Below, piece by piece: positions 18,367 through 27,125 of a stretch of DNA of 64,000 nucleotides (positions are counted from its first letter, which is position 1; every line of letters starts with the position of its first letter). The position numbers were made by a program, and so were the translations under genes. The stretch spans positions 1-64,000 of the forward strand of contig JAAYRU010000029.1 in assembly GCA_012518615.1 (NCBI GenBank). The letters run 5' to 3'. The notes below the pieces were generated by a model. That model made no database searches and was not told where the DNA came from. It saw only the letters and a list, made by a program, of their open reading frames with translations. The stretch is from Christensenellaceae bacterium. GTDB taxonomy: Bacteria > Bacillota > Clostridia > Christensenellales > Aristaeellaceae.

Positions 18367-19328
18367 GCGATAGTAATTTTTTAGCGCCATTTAAAATGTA
18401 CCCTGCTTACAGGTACGGAAAAGCCACCCCTTGGGGGGGGGATAGTTTAGCAAGGCTTTTTAACCACGCAATTCCAAGCGATAAAACCGGAGAGAGCCTT
18501 GAAGTAAGCGCGCTTGATAAGCTTAGCAGCACAAATGTAAACGGCGAAACACTGCCAGAGCTTATAGACAGATACGGAGAAAGGCTTGTCGGGGATTACG
18601 CGGATAAGCCCTTCCCCCTGCTGCTTAAACTAATAAGCGCAAGTGATAGGCTTAGCGTGCAGGTTCACCCAGATGACACATACGCAAAAGAGCATGAAAA
18701 TAAACTTGGCAAAACAGAGGCGTGGATTATACTCGATGCCTCTGAAGGCGCTGAAATAGTATATGGATTAAATGCAGGCGTAACAAAGGATATGCTTCTT
18801 AACGCTTTTACACAGGACACATCTAAAATACCCGGGCTATTAAGGCATGTAAAGGTAAAAAAAGGCGACGCCTTCTTTATACCCGCAGGCGCAGTACACG
18901 CAATAGGCGCGGGCATAACTCTATATGAAATACAGCAGAGCAGCGATGTAACCTACCGCTTTTACGATTGGGATAGAGTAGACGCAAAAGGCAATAAAAG
19001 GGAACTGCATATAGATAAAGCGCTAGATGTAAGCGATGTAAATTTTGCAGATTATGCCGTTACACCAACGCCCCTGCCCCTTGAAAATGGCAAGCTTGAA
19101 AAACTATTTGAAGGCGAATACTTCAGCACATACCGCTACACTTCTTGCAACCGCTCTCCCCTGCCATCATTCATCCGCTCTTTCGCCATGGTAACATGCA
19201 TAGAAAAAGGTGAGTTATTCTGGCAGCAAGATTCCCTTCCCTTAAACGCAGGCGACACGGCATTCATACCTGCAAAATGCTATCCGCTTGAATTTACTGG
19301 TGGGCATATGTTGTTGTCTACGACTTAG
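18363..19328 (+). CDS. manA: Mannose-6-phosphate isomerase, class I
   Basis: A 321-residue cupin enzyme interconverting mannose 6-phosphate and fructose 6-phosphate. Zinc ligands are visible in SVQVHPDD (His102) and GKTEAW (Glu119), and the later PAGAVHAIG and YRFYDWDR segments are typical. It is the short Bacillus/Clostridium form. It overlaps the DUF1667 gene (ATGA) and ends at a shared terminator facing the epimerase/ABC operon, which may supply its substrate. Confidence 0.95.
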   Translation: MSDSNFLAPFKMYPAYRYGKATPWGGDSLARLFNHAIPSDKTGESLEVSALDKLSSTNVNGETLPELIDRYGERLVGDYADKPFPLLLKLISASDRLSVQVHPDDTYAKEHENKLGKTEAWIILDASEGAEIVYGLNAGVTKDMLLNAFTQDTSKIPGLLRHVKVKKGDAFFIPAGAVHAIGAGITLYEIQQSSDVTYRFYDWDRVDAKGNKRELHIDKALDVSDVNFADYAVTPTPLPLENGKLEKLFEGEYFSTYRYTSCNRSPLPSFIRSFAMVTCIEKGELFWQQDSLPLNAGDTAFIPAKCYPLEFTGGHMLLSTT

Positions 19329-19361
19329 TTTATGTTTTTTTAACCTAAATTATATTCATAG

Positions 19362-19395
19362 AAAAAGGCCATCGCAAAAGCGACAGCCTTTTTTT
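19362..19395. terminator. Bidirectional terminator between manA and the ABC operon
   Basis: AAAAAGGC (19362-19369) pairs with GCCTTTTT (19386-19393) around an inner TCGC/GCGA stem. T runs occur on both sides, so it can stop transcription from either convergent unit. Confidence 0.8.
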
Positions 19396-19410
19396 GAGTT
19401 ATTAATACAA

Positions 19411-20331
19411 TTAGAACTCGTCTATATTTGCAAGCTCTATTACATTTACTCCGGTGTCTACATATGCGTATGCTTCGTCCATTTTACCATCTAGATATTC
19501 TACCATTGCCTTAACGCCCTGATAGCCCATCTGATAGGGGTTTTGACCCATTATGCAAAGGAGTGAGCCGTCACGAACAAGCGCCATGTTTGTGTCTGAT
19601 GCGTCGGAGCCGCAGGCAATAACTTCTATGCCGGCAGCAAGCGCTTCCTTGGCAGCGTTGCCGCAGCCAACAGTTGAGCCTTCGTTTGAGCCATAGACTG
19701 CTACACAGCCCTGAGCTATGTAGTTATCCGCAATTTCCTTGGATTTTGAAGCATCGCCATCGCCGTATTGAGTTTCAAGCAGTTCAAAATCAGTGCCTTC
19801 AAAGGCTTCCCTGAAACCTTCTTCCCTTGTGTTACAGGATTCTGTTGAGGGGTTGACGCCGATAACGCCAATTTTGCCGTTGGTTATACCTTTTTCTGTA
19901 AGTTCTGCAAGAAGCCTTTCACCAATTTTTTTACCACCTGCACGGTTGTCAGTTGCAAATAGACGGGGGGAATCAAAATCAGCGGGGGAATCTACATAGA
20001 GAAGCTTTACTCCCTGTCCGGTCGCCTCTTTAAGGGCAGCAACGGGGGAAGTGGGTGAGTTTGCAGCAAGCAGTATACCGTCTGCACCCATGCCGACAGA
20101 GTTATTAATGCACTCGTTCTGTTTATTGTCATCCTTCGTGTCGGGTGAGTTGAAGACAACCTTTACGCCAATTTCTTCAGCGGCGTCCTGAGCGCCTTTC
20201 CAGCAGGATTGCCAGTGTTGATCCATCGTATCCATGGTGATAAGATGGATTGTGTATTCCTTCGCTAATGCAGCCCCCATCATTGCGGTTGTAAGGCTTA
20301 GAGCGAGTAGGAAGACAAGTAGTTTTTTCAT
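19411..20331 (-). CDS. Periplasmic-binding-protein-like sugar-binding protein (RbsB type)
   Basis: A 306-residue solute-binding protein of the ribose/galactose family. Residues 1-24 form a signal peptide with an ALA-K cleavage site and no lipobox cysteine. The mature part begins EYTIHLITMDTMDQHWQSC, typical of family PBP1. ATG 20331 is chosen because GGAG lies 9 nt upstream; two in-frame codons further up have poor spacing. It is the last gene of the epimerase operon. Ligand is unknown, but the neighbours suggest a mannose-like or other epimerisable sugar. Confidence 0.92.
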   Translation of the reverse strand: MKKLLVFLLALSLTTAMMGAALAKEYTIHLITMDTMDQHWQSCWKGAQDAAEEIGVKVVFNSPDTKDDNKQNECINNSVGMGADGILLAANSPTSPVAALKEATGQGVKLLYVDSPADFDSPRLFATDNRAGGKKIGERLLAELTEKGITNGKIGVIGVNPSTESCNTREEGFREAFEGTDFELLETQYGDGDASKSKEIADNYIAQGCVAVYGSNEGSTVGCGNAAKEALAAGIEVIACGSDASDTNMALVRDGSLLCIMGQNPYQMGYQGVKAMVEYLDGKMDEAYAYVDTGVNVIELANIDEF

Positions 20332-20347
20332 GAGCATACTCTCCTTT

Positions 20348-21400
20348 TTATTTATTATCATCGCCAGGCGATGATTTTTCCTCTTGATTTTCAGCCGAGA
20401 TAAGCCTCGGCTTTTTATTTCTGATTATTATGTCAAGCAATACAGCAACTATTACTATTATACCGATTATTATATTTCTAAGCGCAACAGGGGCATTGGC
20501 AAACTGAAGCCCGTTTTGAAGTGTAGCCCACACGCACGCGCCAACCAGAGTACCTATAAGCCTTCCCGTACCGCCAAGGGTTGATACGCCGCCCATAACG
20601 GAAGCCGCAACGCCATACATCTCGTAGCTGTTGCCTGCATCCATAGCGCCCATGCCTGCGGAGCAGCACTGTATTATACCTACTATGCAGGAGCAAAAAG
20701 CGGATACTACATAGGCAACGGTAGTAGTCTTTATAATGCTAACTCCCGACAACCTTGCCGCTTCGGCATTAGAACCAAGCGCATATATATGCCTGCCTGT
20801 TTTTGTTTTAAGAAGTACAAAATTGAATATCAAAAACATTACCAAGGCAATGTACACCGTATTATATATACCGCCAATTCTGCCATAGTAGAAAATATTT
20901 CTGAATGTATCTACCGCCTCGGCAGTTTCGGGTATGGTGTTAATAGCCCCCGTATTATAGTTGCCGTTTACTATTTGCGCTATTCCACGGCATATGGTCA
21001 TCGTACCAAGAGTTGCTATAAAAGGCGGTAATCTAAAGCCTGCGACAAGATAGCCGTTTATAAGACCTACAAGTAGCGATGCGCCCATGGTGATAAGCGA
21101 TGCAGTCCACGGGTTCATTCCCTTGGTCATAAGGGTGGCGCTCATCATGGTTGACATGCCTACTATTGAGCCTATCGAAAGGTCTATATTGCCTGTCATA
21201 AGCACGAATGACTGCGCTATACCTATCATAATTATTGGAGCTATCTGCCTTGAAAGGTTGGCAGCATTCCTTGAAGATAGGAACAGGGGATTTATTATGG
21301 AGAAAGCTACAAGCAGTACTATTAGACCAAATAATATGGTAAATACCTGCCGCATTCCCTGTTTTGATAGTTGTTTTTGCAAAAAAGACTCGTTTTTCAT
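20348..21400 (-). CDS. Sugar ABC transporter permease (RbsC type)
   Basis: A 350-residue membrane protein with about eight to ten helices. The cytoplasmic loop GSNAEAARLSGVSI is the EAA-like contact site for the ATPase. It belongs to the branched-chain/ribose permease family, which works as a dimer with an RbsA-type ATPase. ATG 21400 with GAGGG upstream is preferred over an in-frame TTG at 21418. It ends 16 bp before the binding-protein start. Confidence 0.95.
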   Translation of the reverse strand: MKNESFLQKQLSKQGMRQVFTILFGLIVLLVAFSIINPLFLSSRNAANLSRQIAPIIMIGIAQSFVLMTGNIDLSIGSIVGMSTMMSATLMTKGMNPWTASLITMGASLLVGLINGYLVAGFRLPPFIATLGTMTICRGIAQIVNGNYNTGAINTIPETAEAVDTFRNIFYYGRIGGIYNTVYIALVMFLIFNFVLLKTKTGRHIYALGSNAEAARLSGVSIIKTTTVAYVVSAFCSCIVGIIQCCSAGMGAMDAGNSYEMYGVAASVMGGVSTLGGTGRLIGTLVGACVWATLQNGLQFANAPVALRNIIIGIIVIVAVLLDIIIRNKKPRLISAENQEEKSSPGDDNK

Positions 21401-21414
21401 TTTGTTTCCCTCAA

Positions 21415-22914
21415 TCAATTTGTTTTATTTTCAAACATAGTCGCAAGTGTCAATATTTTTTCCTGCGTAGCTTCTTCACGGCTAAGCTCGCCCGTAATTT
21501 TACCATCGCACATAACTATTATCCTGTCGGATATGCCCAATATTTCCGGCAATTCGGATGAAACAAATAGGCAACCTATGCCCTGCGCCTTAAGGCGGTT
21601 CATTATCTGATATATCTCAACCTTAGCGGAAACATCAATGCCACGCGTTGGCTCATCAAGCATAATAACTCTGCTATCCCGCATTAGCCATTTGCTTATA
21701 ACAACCTTTTGTTGGTTGCCGCCTGAAAGGTTGGCGCTTCCCGCCTCTATACCGGGTAGCCTAATATTCATAGCCTTTACTGCTTTTTCAGCCATGGCTT
21801 CTTCTTTTTTGTTGTCAAGCACGCCCGCATTAGACAGCTCATCAAGGTTAGGAAGGGCTATGTTTTCTCTTACCGATAGGTTTAGACAAAGCCCTCTTTT
21901 TTTACGGTCATCAGGCACAAGCACTATGCCTGCTTCTATGGCATCCTTTACATCGTTTATGGAGCAGGACTTACCATCTACGAGTATCTCACCGCTCTCT
22001 TTTTCATCAGCACCGAATATTGCCCTTAGCGTTTCGGTTCTGCCTGCCCCAAGAAGACCTGCCATGCCGACGATTTCGCCCTCTTTTACATTAAACGAAA
22101 CATCACGCACAAGCCTTCCGGCATTTAAGCCTTTTACTTCAAGCACAGTATTCCCAATATTCGCGTACTCGTGAGGGTATTTCTCTTTAATTTCCCTACC
22201 CACCATATGTGATATTATTTCATCCATAGTAAAGGAAGAATAATCGCCACTAGTCACGAATTTACCGTCGCGCATTATGGTAACCCTGTCGGTTATAAGC
22301 TTAAGCTCTTCAAGCCTGTGGGAAATATATATTATTCCACAGCCTTCACTTTTAAGCTGGCGTATTATATCAAAAAGCTGCTCTATTTCTTTATTTGTAA
22401 GGGCTGAAGTAGGCTCGTCCATTATTAGTATTTTAGCATTTATCGATAGCGCCCTGCATATTTCAACAAGCTGCTGCTGGGCTACCGGAAGTGTACCTGT
22501 AACTGTTGCGGGATCAAGCTTTAGTCCTAGCCTATTTAACACCTCACGAGTTTTTTCTTGCATGGTTTTATCGTCTATAATGCCGTTTTTTGTAAGCTCT
22601 CTTCCAAGGAATATATTTCCGGTTATAGATAGATGAGGGCACATGTTAAGCTCTTGGTGTATTATCGCTATACCATTTTCCGCTGCGGTTTTTTGGTTCA
22701 TAACGGGTATGTTCTTCCCAAACACCTCTATTGTACCACTATCCTTTGTGTATACGCCGCTTAATATCTTAACCAGTGTAGACTTACCCGCTCCGTTTTC
22801 ACCGAGCAGCGCCATTACTTCGCCTTCTCTAAGCTGTAAGGTGGCATTGTCAAGCGCCTTTACGCCGGGGAAGGTTTTACAGATATTTTTCATTACTACA
22901 ATATCTTTTTGCAT
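21415..22914 (-). CDS. Sugar ABC transporter ATP-binding protein (RbsA type)
   Basis: A 499-residue protein with two ABC domains fused, normal for RbsA/MglA/XylG. The first half has GENGAGKST and a LSGGQ-like region with a MDEPTSAL Walker B. The second half has a GLLGAGRTE P-loop and LSGGNQQKVVISKWL. It powers uptake through the RbsC-like permease coded directly downstream. Its start lies 2 bp from the stop of the epimerase gene. Confidence 0.96.
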   Translation of the reverse strand: MQKDIVVMKNICKTFPGVKALDNATLQLREGEVMALLGENGAGKSTLVKILSGVYTKDSGTIEVFGKNIPVMNQKTAAENGIAIIHQELNMCPHLSITGNIFLGRELTKNGIIDDKTMQEKTREVLNRLGLKLDPATVTGTLPVAQQQLVEICRALSINAKILIMDEPTSALTNKEIEQLFDIIRQLKSEGCGIIYISHRLEELKLITDRVTIMRDGKFVTSGDYSSFTMDEIISHMVGREIKEKYPHEYANIGNTVLEVKGLNAGRLVRDVSFNVKEGEIVGMAGLLGAGRTETLRAIFGADEKESGEILVDGKSCSINDVKDAIEAGIVLVPDDRKKRGLCLNLSVRENIALPNLDELSNAGVLDNKKEEAMAEKAVKAMNIRLPGIEAGSANLSGGNQQKVVISKWLMRDSRVIMLDEPTRGIDVSAKVEIYQIMNRLKAQGIGCLFVSSELPEILGISDRIIVMCDGKITGELSREEATQEKILTLATMFENKTN

Positions 22915-22915
22915 A

Positions 22916-24196
22916 TTAACTCACCTTGATATCTAAAATGCTTTCAAGCCGCTTTACACATTCAAAAAGCGACCTGCCTGTATGATATATCGCCTTCCAT
23001 GCGTTACCCATGTTGCTTATTATTGGCTCACCTTGTCTGCTAAGTAGCTGGCGGCTCTCACCTACATCGTAGTTCATAAAACGGGTTTTAACGAATTGCC
23101 AAAGTTTTTGGAAGGCTTTCAAATATTTTTCATCCGAAGTTAATACATAGCCATTCAAAAAGCCCACGAGGGATTCCCAGTTCTGCCACCATTCCTTATC
23201 AAGCACAACGGCTTCACCATCGCCTACACCATCTCTAAAAATTCCGCCGTATTCATAATCGTAGCCGTGTTCCAGCGCATGGTCAAGAAGACTTATCAGT
23301 ATTTCGTTATCCTCAGCGCTACGGTCGCCTAGAAGTTCAAGCGCTTCATCTGCAAGCCAGCTTAATTCAACATTATGCCCATAGCTAGTAGTGTTAAGCG
23401 GAACATCAACGGTTTCATTGCTTTCTCTCTCTGCGTTCCATGTGCGCATAATATCTATTGCATTTAAGGGAGTAAAATCAAGGCTGAACTGATTTAAGCC
23501 ATAGCAGGGATTTTTATTTATCATATGGGTTTTAATTATACCCCAGCATTCCTTTAGCTTTCTTGCATGGATATGCTTTCCGCTCGCCCTATATAGCGTT
23601 GTAAAGGCTTCAAGCAGGTGCATATGTATATCTAGGCTCTTCCTATCTCCAGCATAGGCTCCACCCTTGGAAATAGTCCAATCTCTCTCAATATTTTCAT
23701 AGTAGCCGCCATAAAGCGTATCAGCAGCATATTTTTGAAGCAGATCGAATGTAGCTTCCGCGTATTTTAAAGCTTCATTATCGCCATAAGTAATCGCGTA
23801 CTGGGATAGGGCATATATAGCAAAACTTTCGCCATATGTAAGCTTTGCCCCATCCTTAACAGAACCATCGCGGTTCAGCAGCCAATAAAAGCCGCCGTAT
23901 TCCTTATCCCAAAACTTATCTATAAAGAACTTAACACCCTGTTTAGCCGCAAGACGCATACGCTCCTTATCTTCCTCCCTTGCAAGCGGAAGCAGATAAG
24001 AAAAACCCCAAATCATGCGGGATTGAGTTACTATATTTTTTACACCCGTACCGTTAAAATTGCCGTTTTCATCAAACTCAGTTAGATACCCTCCATGCAC
24101 TTCATCAACCCCACGCTCAAGCCAAAATGGGATAAGGCAGTCCCTCAAGGTATTAAGTATCTCATCTTTACTGGAGATTATCCCCTCAACAGCCAT
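22916..24196 (-). CDS. AGE-family sugar epimerase (N-acylglucosamine 2-epimerase / cellobiose 2-epimerase like)
   Basis: A 426-residue (alpha/alpha)6-barrel enzyme. Family landmarks are SRMIWGF near residue 60, GGFYWLL, KSLDIHMHLLEAFT and SYGHNVELSWL, which hold the conserved Arg and His residues, and WWQNWESLVGFL near the end. Such enzymes interconvert C2 epimers of free sugars or disaccharides, or isomerise mannose to fructose. It is the first gene of the operon with an importer, so it probably acts on the imported sugar. AAGGAGGG precedes the ATG. Confidence 0.88.
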   Translation of the reverse strand: MAVEGIISSKDEILNTLRDCLIPFWLERGVDEVHGGYLTEFDENGNFNGTGVKNIVTQSRMIWGFSYLLPLAREEDKERMRLAAKQGVKFFIDKFWDKEYGGFYWLLNRDGSVKDGAKLTYGESFAIYALSQYAITYGDNEALKYAEATFDLLQKYAADTLYGGYYENIERDWTISKGGAYAGDRKSLDIHMHLLEAFTTLYRASGKHIHARKLKECWGIIKTHMINKNPCYGLNQFSLDFTPLNAIDIMRTWNAERESNETVDVPLNTTSYGHNVELSWLADEALELLGDRSAEDNEILISLLDHALEHGYDYEYGGIFRDGVGDGEAVVLDKEWWQNWESLVGFLNGYVLTSDEKYLKAFQKLWQFVKTRFMNYDVGESRQLLSRQGEPIISNMGNAWKAIYHTGRSLFECVKRLESILDIKVS

Positions 24197-24338
24197 TGCC
24201 CGCCCTCCTTTTATTAAAGTACAACAATAAAAACGGAAAAAGCAAAACGCCCTTTCGTTTCTTTTTCTATTGGTATAATCCTACCACAATTCTAAAAACA
24301 AAACAAGATAATTTTAACAAAACATTCCCTTCCCATAT

Positions 24339-24367
24339 TTGACAAAAAGTTGTAATAAGTGTATATT
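24339..24367 (+). promoter_or_regulatory. Promoter of the CDF transporter gene
   Basis: TTGACA (24339-24344), a 17-bp spacer and TATATT (24362-24367). It lies in the divergent region between the epimerase operon and the CDF gene. I found no equally good promoter for the epimerase on the other strand. Confidence 0.7.
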
Positions 24368-24433
24368 TTTTGTGCAATGTTAATTGCGTTTTATGTGTGA
24401 TTTTTAACTGTGCCACAAGGCATTGAGGTGTTT

Positions 24434-25597
24434 ATGACGGAAAAGCTTATACGCTTTTTTATTAAGGACGAAAGTATTACTAAGGCAAGGCTAAGCTATG
24501 GCAGGCTTACCAGCTTTGCTGGGCTTGCTATTAACCTTAGCCTATTTATAGGTAAAGTTGTGGCGAGCTTTCTTACAAATTCGCTTGCTATACGCGCTGA
24601 TGCAGTTGATAACCTTACGGATTGTTTTACTAACCTGCTTGCACTCTTCAGCTTCTACGCAAGCGCACGTCCTGCGGATAAAGAGCACCCCTACGGGCAT
24701 ATGCGCCTTGAAATGCTGCTTAGCCTGCTTGTGGGTATGTCTATACTGTATTTAGGCGGAAGCACGCTTTTTGAATCCGTAAAAAAGATACTAAATCCAG
24801 AAGCTATTTATTTCCATGTGGCTGCTGTAATAGTTATGTGTCTATCCGTACTGCTTAAAATATGGCTCAAAGGCTTTTACACAAGCATAGCAGAGCGTAT
24901 AAACAGCGAAATGCTTCGCGCTACCGCCGCAGATTCTATGAGCGATATTATTAGGACTTCTGGGGTGCTTGTATCCCTAATTATATCCCATATATTCAAC
25001 ATAAACTTAGACGGCGTTGTGGGTTTAATAATATCCCTACTTATAATTAAAAACGGCGTTGAAATAATTAAGGACAATGTTTCTATACTGCTTGGGCACG
25101 GCGCGCACACGAAAAAAGGCGATGAAATTATGCAGTATATAGTATCCTTCAAAGAGGTTATAGACGCGCATGACCTTATGCTGCACGAATACGGCGGCGA
25201 AAACCGCTTCGCAACTGTTGATTTATGCCTTGATGCCACTATGAGCCTTGAACAAGCGCACTTCATTGCAGACCGTGTAGAAAGAAAGGTACAGGATAAG
25301 TTCGGCTACCGCCTCATTGCCCATATGGACCCAATACGCATTAACGACCCTCTTTATAATAGGGGAAGAAACAACCTTGAAAAAGTGCTAAGAAAAATAG
25401 GCTGCTCATGCGCTTTTCAGGATTTACAATTATTAAAACAAGGTGATGTTATTAGATTCAGCTTTGATTTACTTGTGCCATCTAACGAAATAGAGCATAA
25501 AGACGGTTTAGTTGACAGAATTACAGACGAGCTTAAACTAATAGACCCCGCTTACGAACCCATAATACGCCTACAGAGCAGCTTCGCTATTGATTGA
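24434..25597 (+). CDS. Cation diffusion facilitator (CDF) metal efflux protein, possibly Mn/Fe type
   Basis: A 387-residue protein with about six membrane helices (residues 20-210) and a cytoplasmic CDF domain after them. HPYGHMRLE is a family hallmark. The metal-site pairs in helices 2 and 5 are both DxxxD (ADAVDNLTD and AADSMSD), not the HxxxD of Zn/Cd exporters, which points to Mn or Fe. That specificity is an inference. ATG 24434 with GAGGTG upstream is chosen; a GTG at 24410 is in frame but lacks a ribosome site. Confidence 0.9.
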   Translation: MTEKLIRFFIKDESITKARLSYGRLTSFAGLAINLSLFIGKVVASFLTNSLAIRADAVDNLTDCFTNLLALFSFYASARPADKEHPYGHMRLEMLLSLLVGMSILYLGGSTLFESVKKILNPEAIYFHVAAVIVMCLSVLLKIWLKGFYTSIAERINSEMLRATAADSMSDIIRTSGVLVSLIISHIFNINLDGVVGLIISLLIIKNGVEIIKDNVSILLGHGAHTKKGDEIMQYIVSFKEVIDAHDLMLHEYGGENRFATVDLCLDATMSLEQAHFIADRVERKVQDKFGYRLIAHMDPIRINDPLYNRGRNNLEKVLRKIGCSCAFQDLQLLKQGDVIRFSFDLLVPSNEIEHKDGLVDRITDELKLIDPAYEPIIRLQSSFAID

Positions 25598-25622
25598 CAA
25601 AACCCTATAAAAAGGTTATCTT
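25594..25622 (+). promoter_or_regulatory. Promoter of the peptidoglycan-binding protein gene
   Basis: TTGACA (25594-25599) overlaps the CDF stop codon. A 17-bp spacer leads to TATCTT (25617-25622), 30 bp before the next ATG. Confidence 0.6.
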
Positions 25623-25651
25623 TTTAGTAGAAATTATAAGGGAGGAATAGC

Positions 25652-26170
25652 ATGTACAACAACCCCGATAACATGAGTGAAGCAAAGGTAAAAAGCTTTA
25701 TACTGGTAGTCTTAAGCCTTTTGCTGGTGCTTATTATTGTGCTTATTGTTAGAACCTTTAATGAGCCGGCACCGGTTGCCGCAACGCAGATTCCTCCTTC
25801 CATATCTAACCCTGTAAGTTCAATGCAGCAGGGCGGATATTTTCCCGTAGGGGCGCAGATTTCAAGCCCGCCTACGGATGTACCAACCGCAGTTCCAACC
25901 GAAACGCCGGAACCCACACCACAGCCCACAGCCACCCCTAAACCCACCGAGATTATGACCCTTAGAAAGGGAGATAATAACGAACAAGTGCGCCAGATGC
26001 AGCAGCGCCTTATAGAGTTAGACTATATGCAGCAAGGCAGCGCAGACGGTAAATTCGGAAGCGGCACAAAGGTCGCCGTGCAGGAATTCCAGCGTAATAA
26101 CGGATTAGCGCCAGATGGCGCCGCGGGCAGGGAAACGCTCACAAAGCTTTTCAGCACAGACGCGAGATAA
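25652..26170 (+). CDS. Membrane-anchored peptidoglycan-binding domain protein
   Basis: A 172-residue protein with three parts. A membrane helix lies at about 14-36 with a short cytoplasmic tail (type II topology). A Pro/Thr-rich linker of repeated PTxxPTP-like steps runs to about 98. A PG_binding_1 domain (about 102-168) carries the usual LRKGDNNEQVRQMQQRL and DGKFGSGTKVAVQEFQ segments. It has no catalytic domain, so it likely tethers the membrane to the wall or helps a partner enzyme. GGGAGG precedes the ATG. Confidence 0.88.
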   Translation: MYNNPDNMSEAKVKSFILVVLSLLLVLIIVLIVRTFNEPAPVAATQIPPSISNPVSSMQQGGYFPVGAQISSPPTDVPTAVPTETPEPTPQPTATPKPTEIMTLRKGDNNEQVRQMQQRLIELDYMQQGSADGKFGSGTKVAVQEFQRNNGLAPDGAAGRETLTKLFSTDAR

Positions 26171-26348
26171 ATATTTGCACATATTAATACTACTTACCTT
26201 AGCCTAAATCATCTTTATCTTGCGCGCCTTTTCCGATTTGTCTTTGATTTGTTAAGGCGCTATAGCACCACTATGTTTCCTTCGCCAAGCTTCGCCAAAT
26301 CAAATAATTCGCTGCAATCTATGCGCTGCTTTAAACTGAGATAAGTAT

Positions 26349-26376
26349 AAAAGGGCTTCCACTCGGTAGCCCTTTT
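26349..26376. terminator. Bidirectional terminator
   Basis: AAAAGGGCT (26349-26357) pairs perfectly with AGCCCTTTT (26368-26376). It lies between the peptidoglycan-binding protein gene and the convergent DUF2179 gene and can serve both. Confidence 0.8.
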
Positions 26377-26390
26377 GCTTAACAAACTCA

Positions 26391-26942
26391 TTATTTTCCG
26401 TGCCTGCTGTGTCTTCCGTTCCCGTTTTTAATGAAACCGTAGCCTCCCTGAATAGGTGTTATATTATACGCGGTAACAAAGGCGTTGGGGTCCTCTTTCT
26501 GTATAAAGCTGCAAATGTCCTTATAGTCCTTCCTGCGCATGGACATATAGAGTATCCATCTCTCGGTGTCATCCATGCCCTTGCCCTCGACTACCGTTAC
26601 GGCAAAGCCTTTTTCACGTATGCTTTCAGCCAATTCATGACCGCTTTTGCCGGATACTATAGCCTCTACCTTGGTAGTACCTATTGCCAGCTTCTCCTCT
26701 ATAAGGGAGCCCACATAGTTACCTAACATAAAACCCGCTGCATATAAAACCCCCTTTATAGGGTCGTTCTGAACATCGGTTAATACGCTGGACGCGATAA
26801 ACACCCACAGCGTTATCTCTACAAAGCTGAGTATTGAGCCAAGCTTCCTCTCCCCACGGTTAATAAGCATTATTCTAAGTGTTGAAAAGCTAACCTCTAT
26901 AGCCTTTGCAACAAGTATTAGCACATAGGCCCATATGTTCAT
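26391..26942 (-). CDS. DUF2179 (UPF0316, YebE-like) membrane protein
   Basis: A 183-residue protein with three N-terminal membrane helices (about 5-25, 35-53 and 62-82) and a soluble C-terminal DUF2179 domain (about 90-168), which is a small alpha/beta module also found in YitT-type proteins. Function is unknown. The last residues are rich in His, Arg, Lys and Gly. AGGAGG lies just before ATG 26942. It is transcribed alone, divergent from dxs. Confidence 0.85.
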   Translation of the reverse strand: MNIWAYVLILVAKAIEVSFSTLRIMLINRGERKLGSILSFVEITLWVFIASSVLTDVQNDPIKGVLYAAGFMLGNYVGSLIEEKLAIGTTKVEAIVSGKSGHELAESIREKGFAVTVVEGKGMDDTERWILYMSMRRKDYKDICSFIQKEDPNAFVTAYNITPIQGGYGFIKNGNGRHSRHGK

Positions 26943-27088
26943 AAATTACCTCCTAAAATCTAAACTCATATTTTTGAGCCTCATAAAGGCTCACAGATAA
27001 TATACACAAAGATATAAAATTTGTCAACCATATTTAATATCTTTTTAACACTTTGGTTTCGATACTATCGCCTAACCAACTGAAAATG

Positions 27089-27097
27089 TGGTATAAT
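27089..27097 (+). promoter_or_regulatory. Extended -10 promoter of dxs
   Basis: TGGTATAAT (27089-27097) is a good extended -10 element 28 bp before the dxs start. No clear -35 box lies 17 bp upstream. Confidence 0.5.
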
Positions 27098-27125
27098 ATT
27101 TAAACTATCTGGAAGGGAGCATGGC

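Noticed and set aside
25880..25950. Pro/Thr codon repeat in the peptidoglycan-binding protein as a tandem DNA repeat
   Set aside because: The repetition is at protein level (a flexible linker), with no regular DNA unit.
26220..26265. GCGCCTT/AAGGCGC inverted repeat after the peptidoglycan-binding protein gene
   Set aside because: The loop is long and no T-run follows; the hairpin at 26349-26376 is the better terminator.
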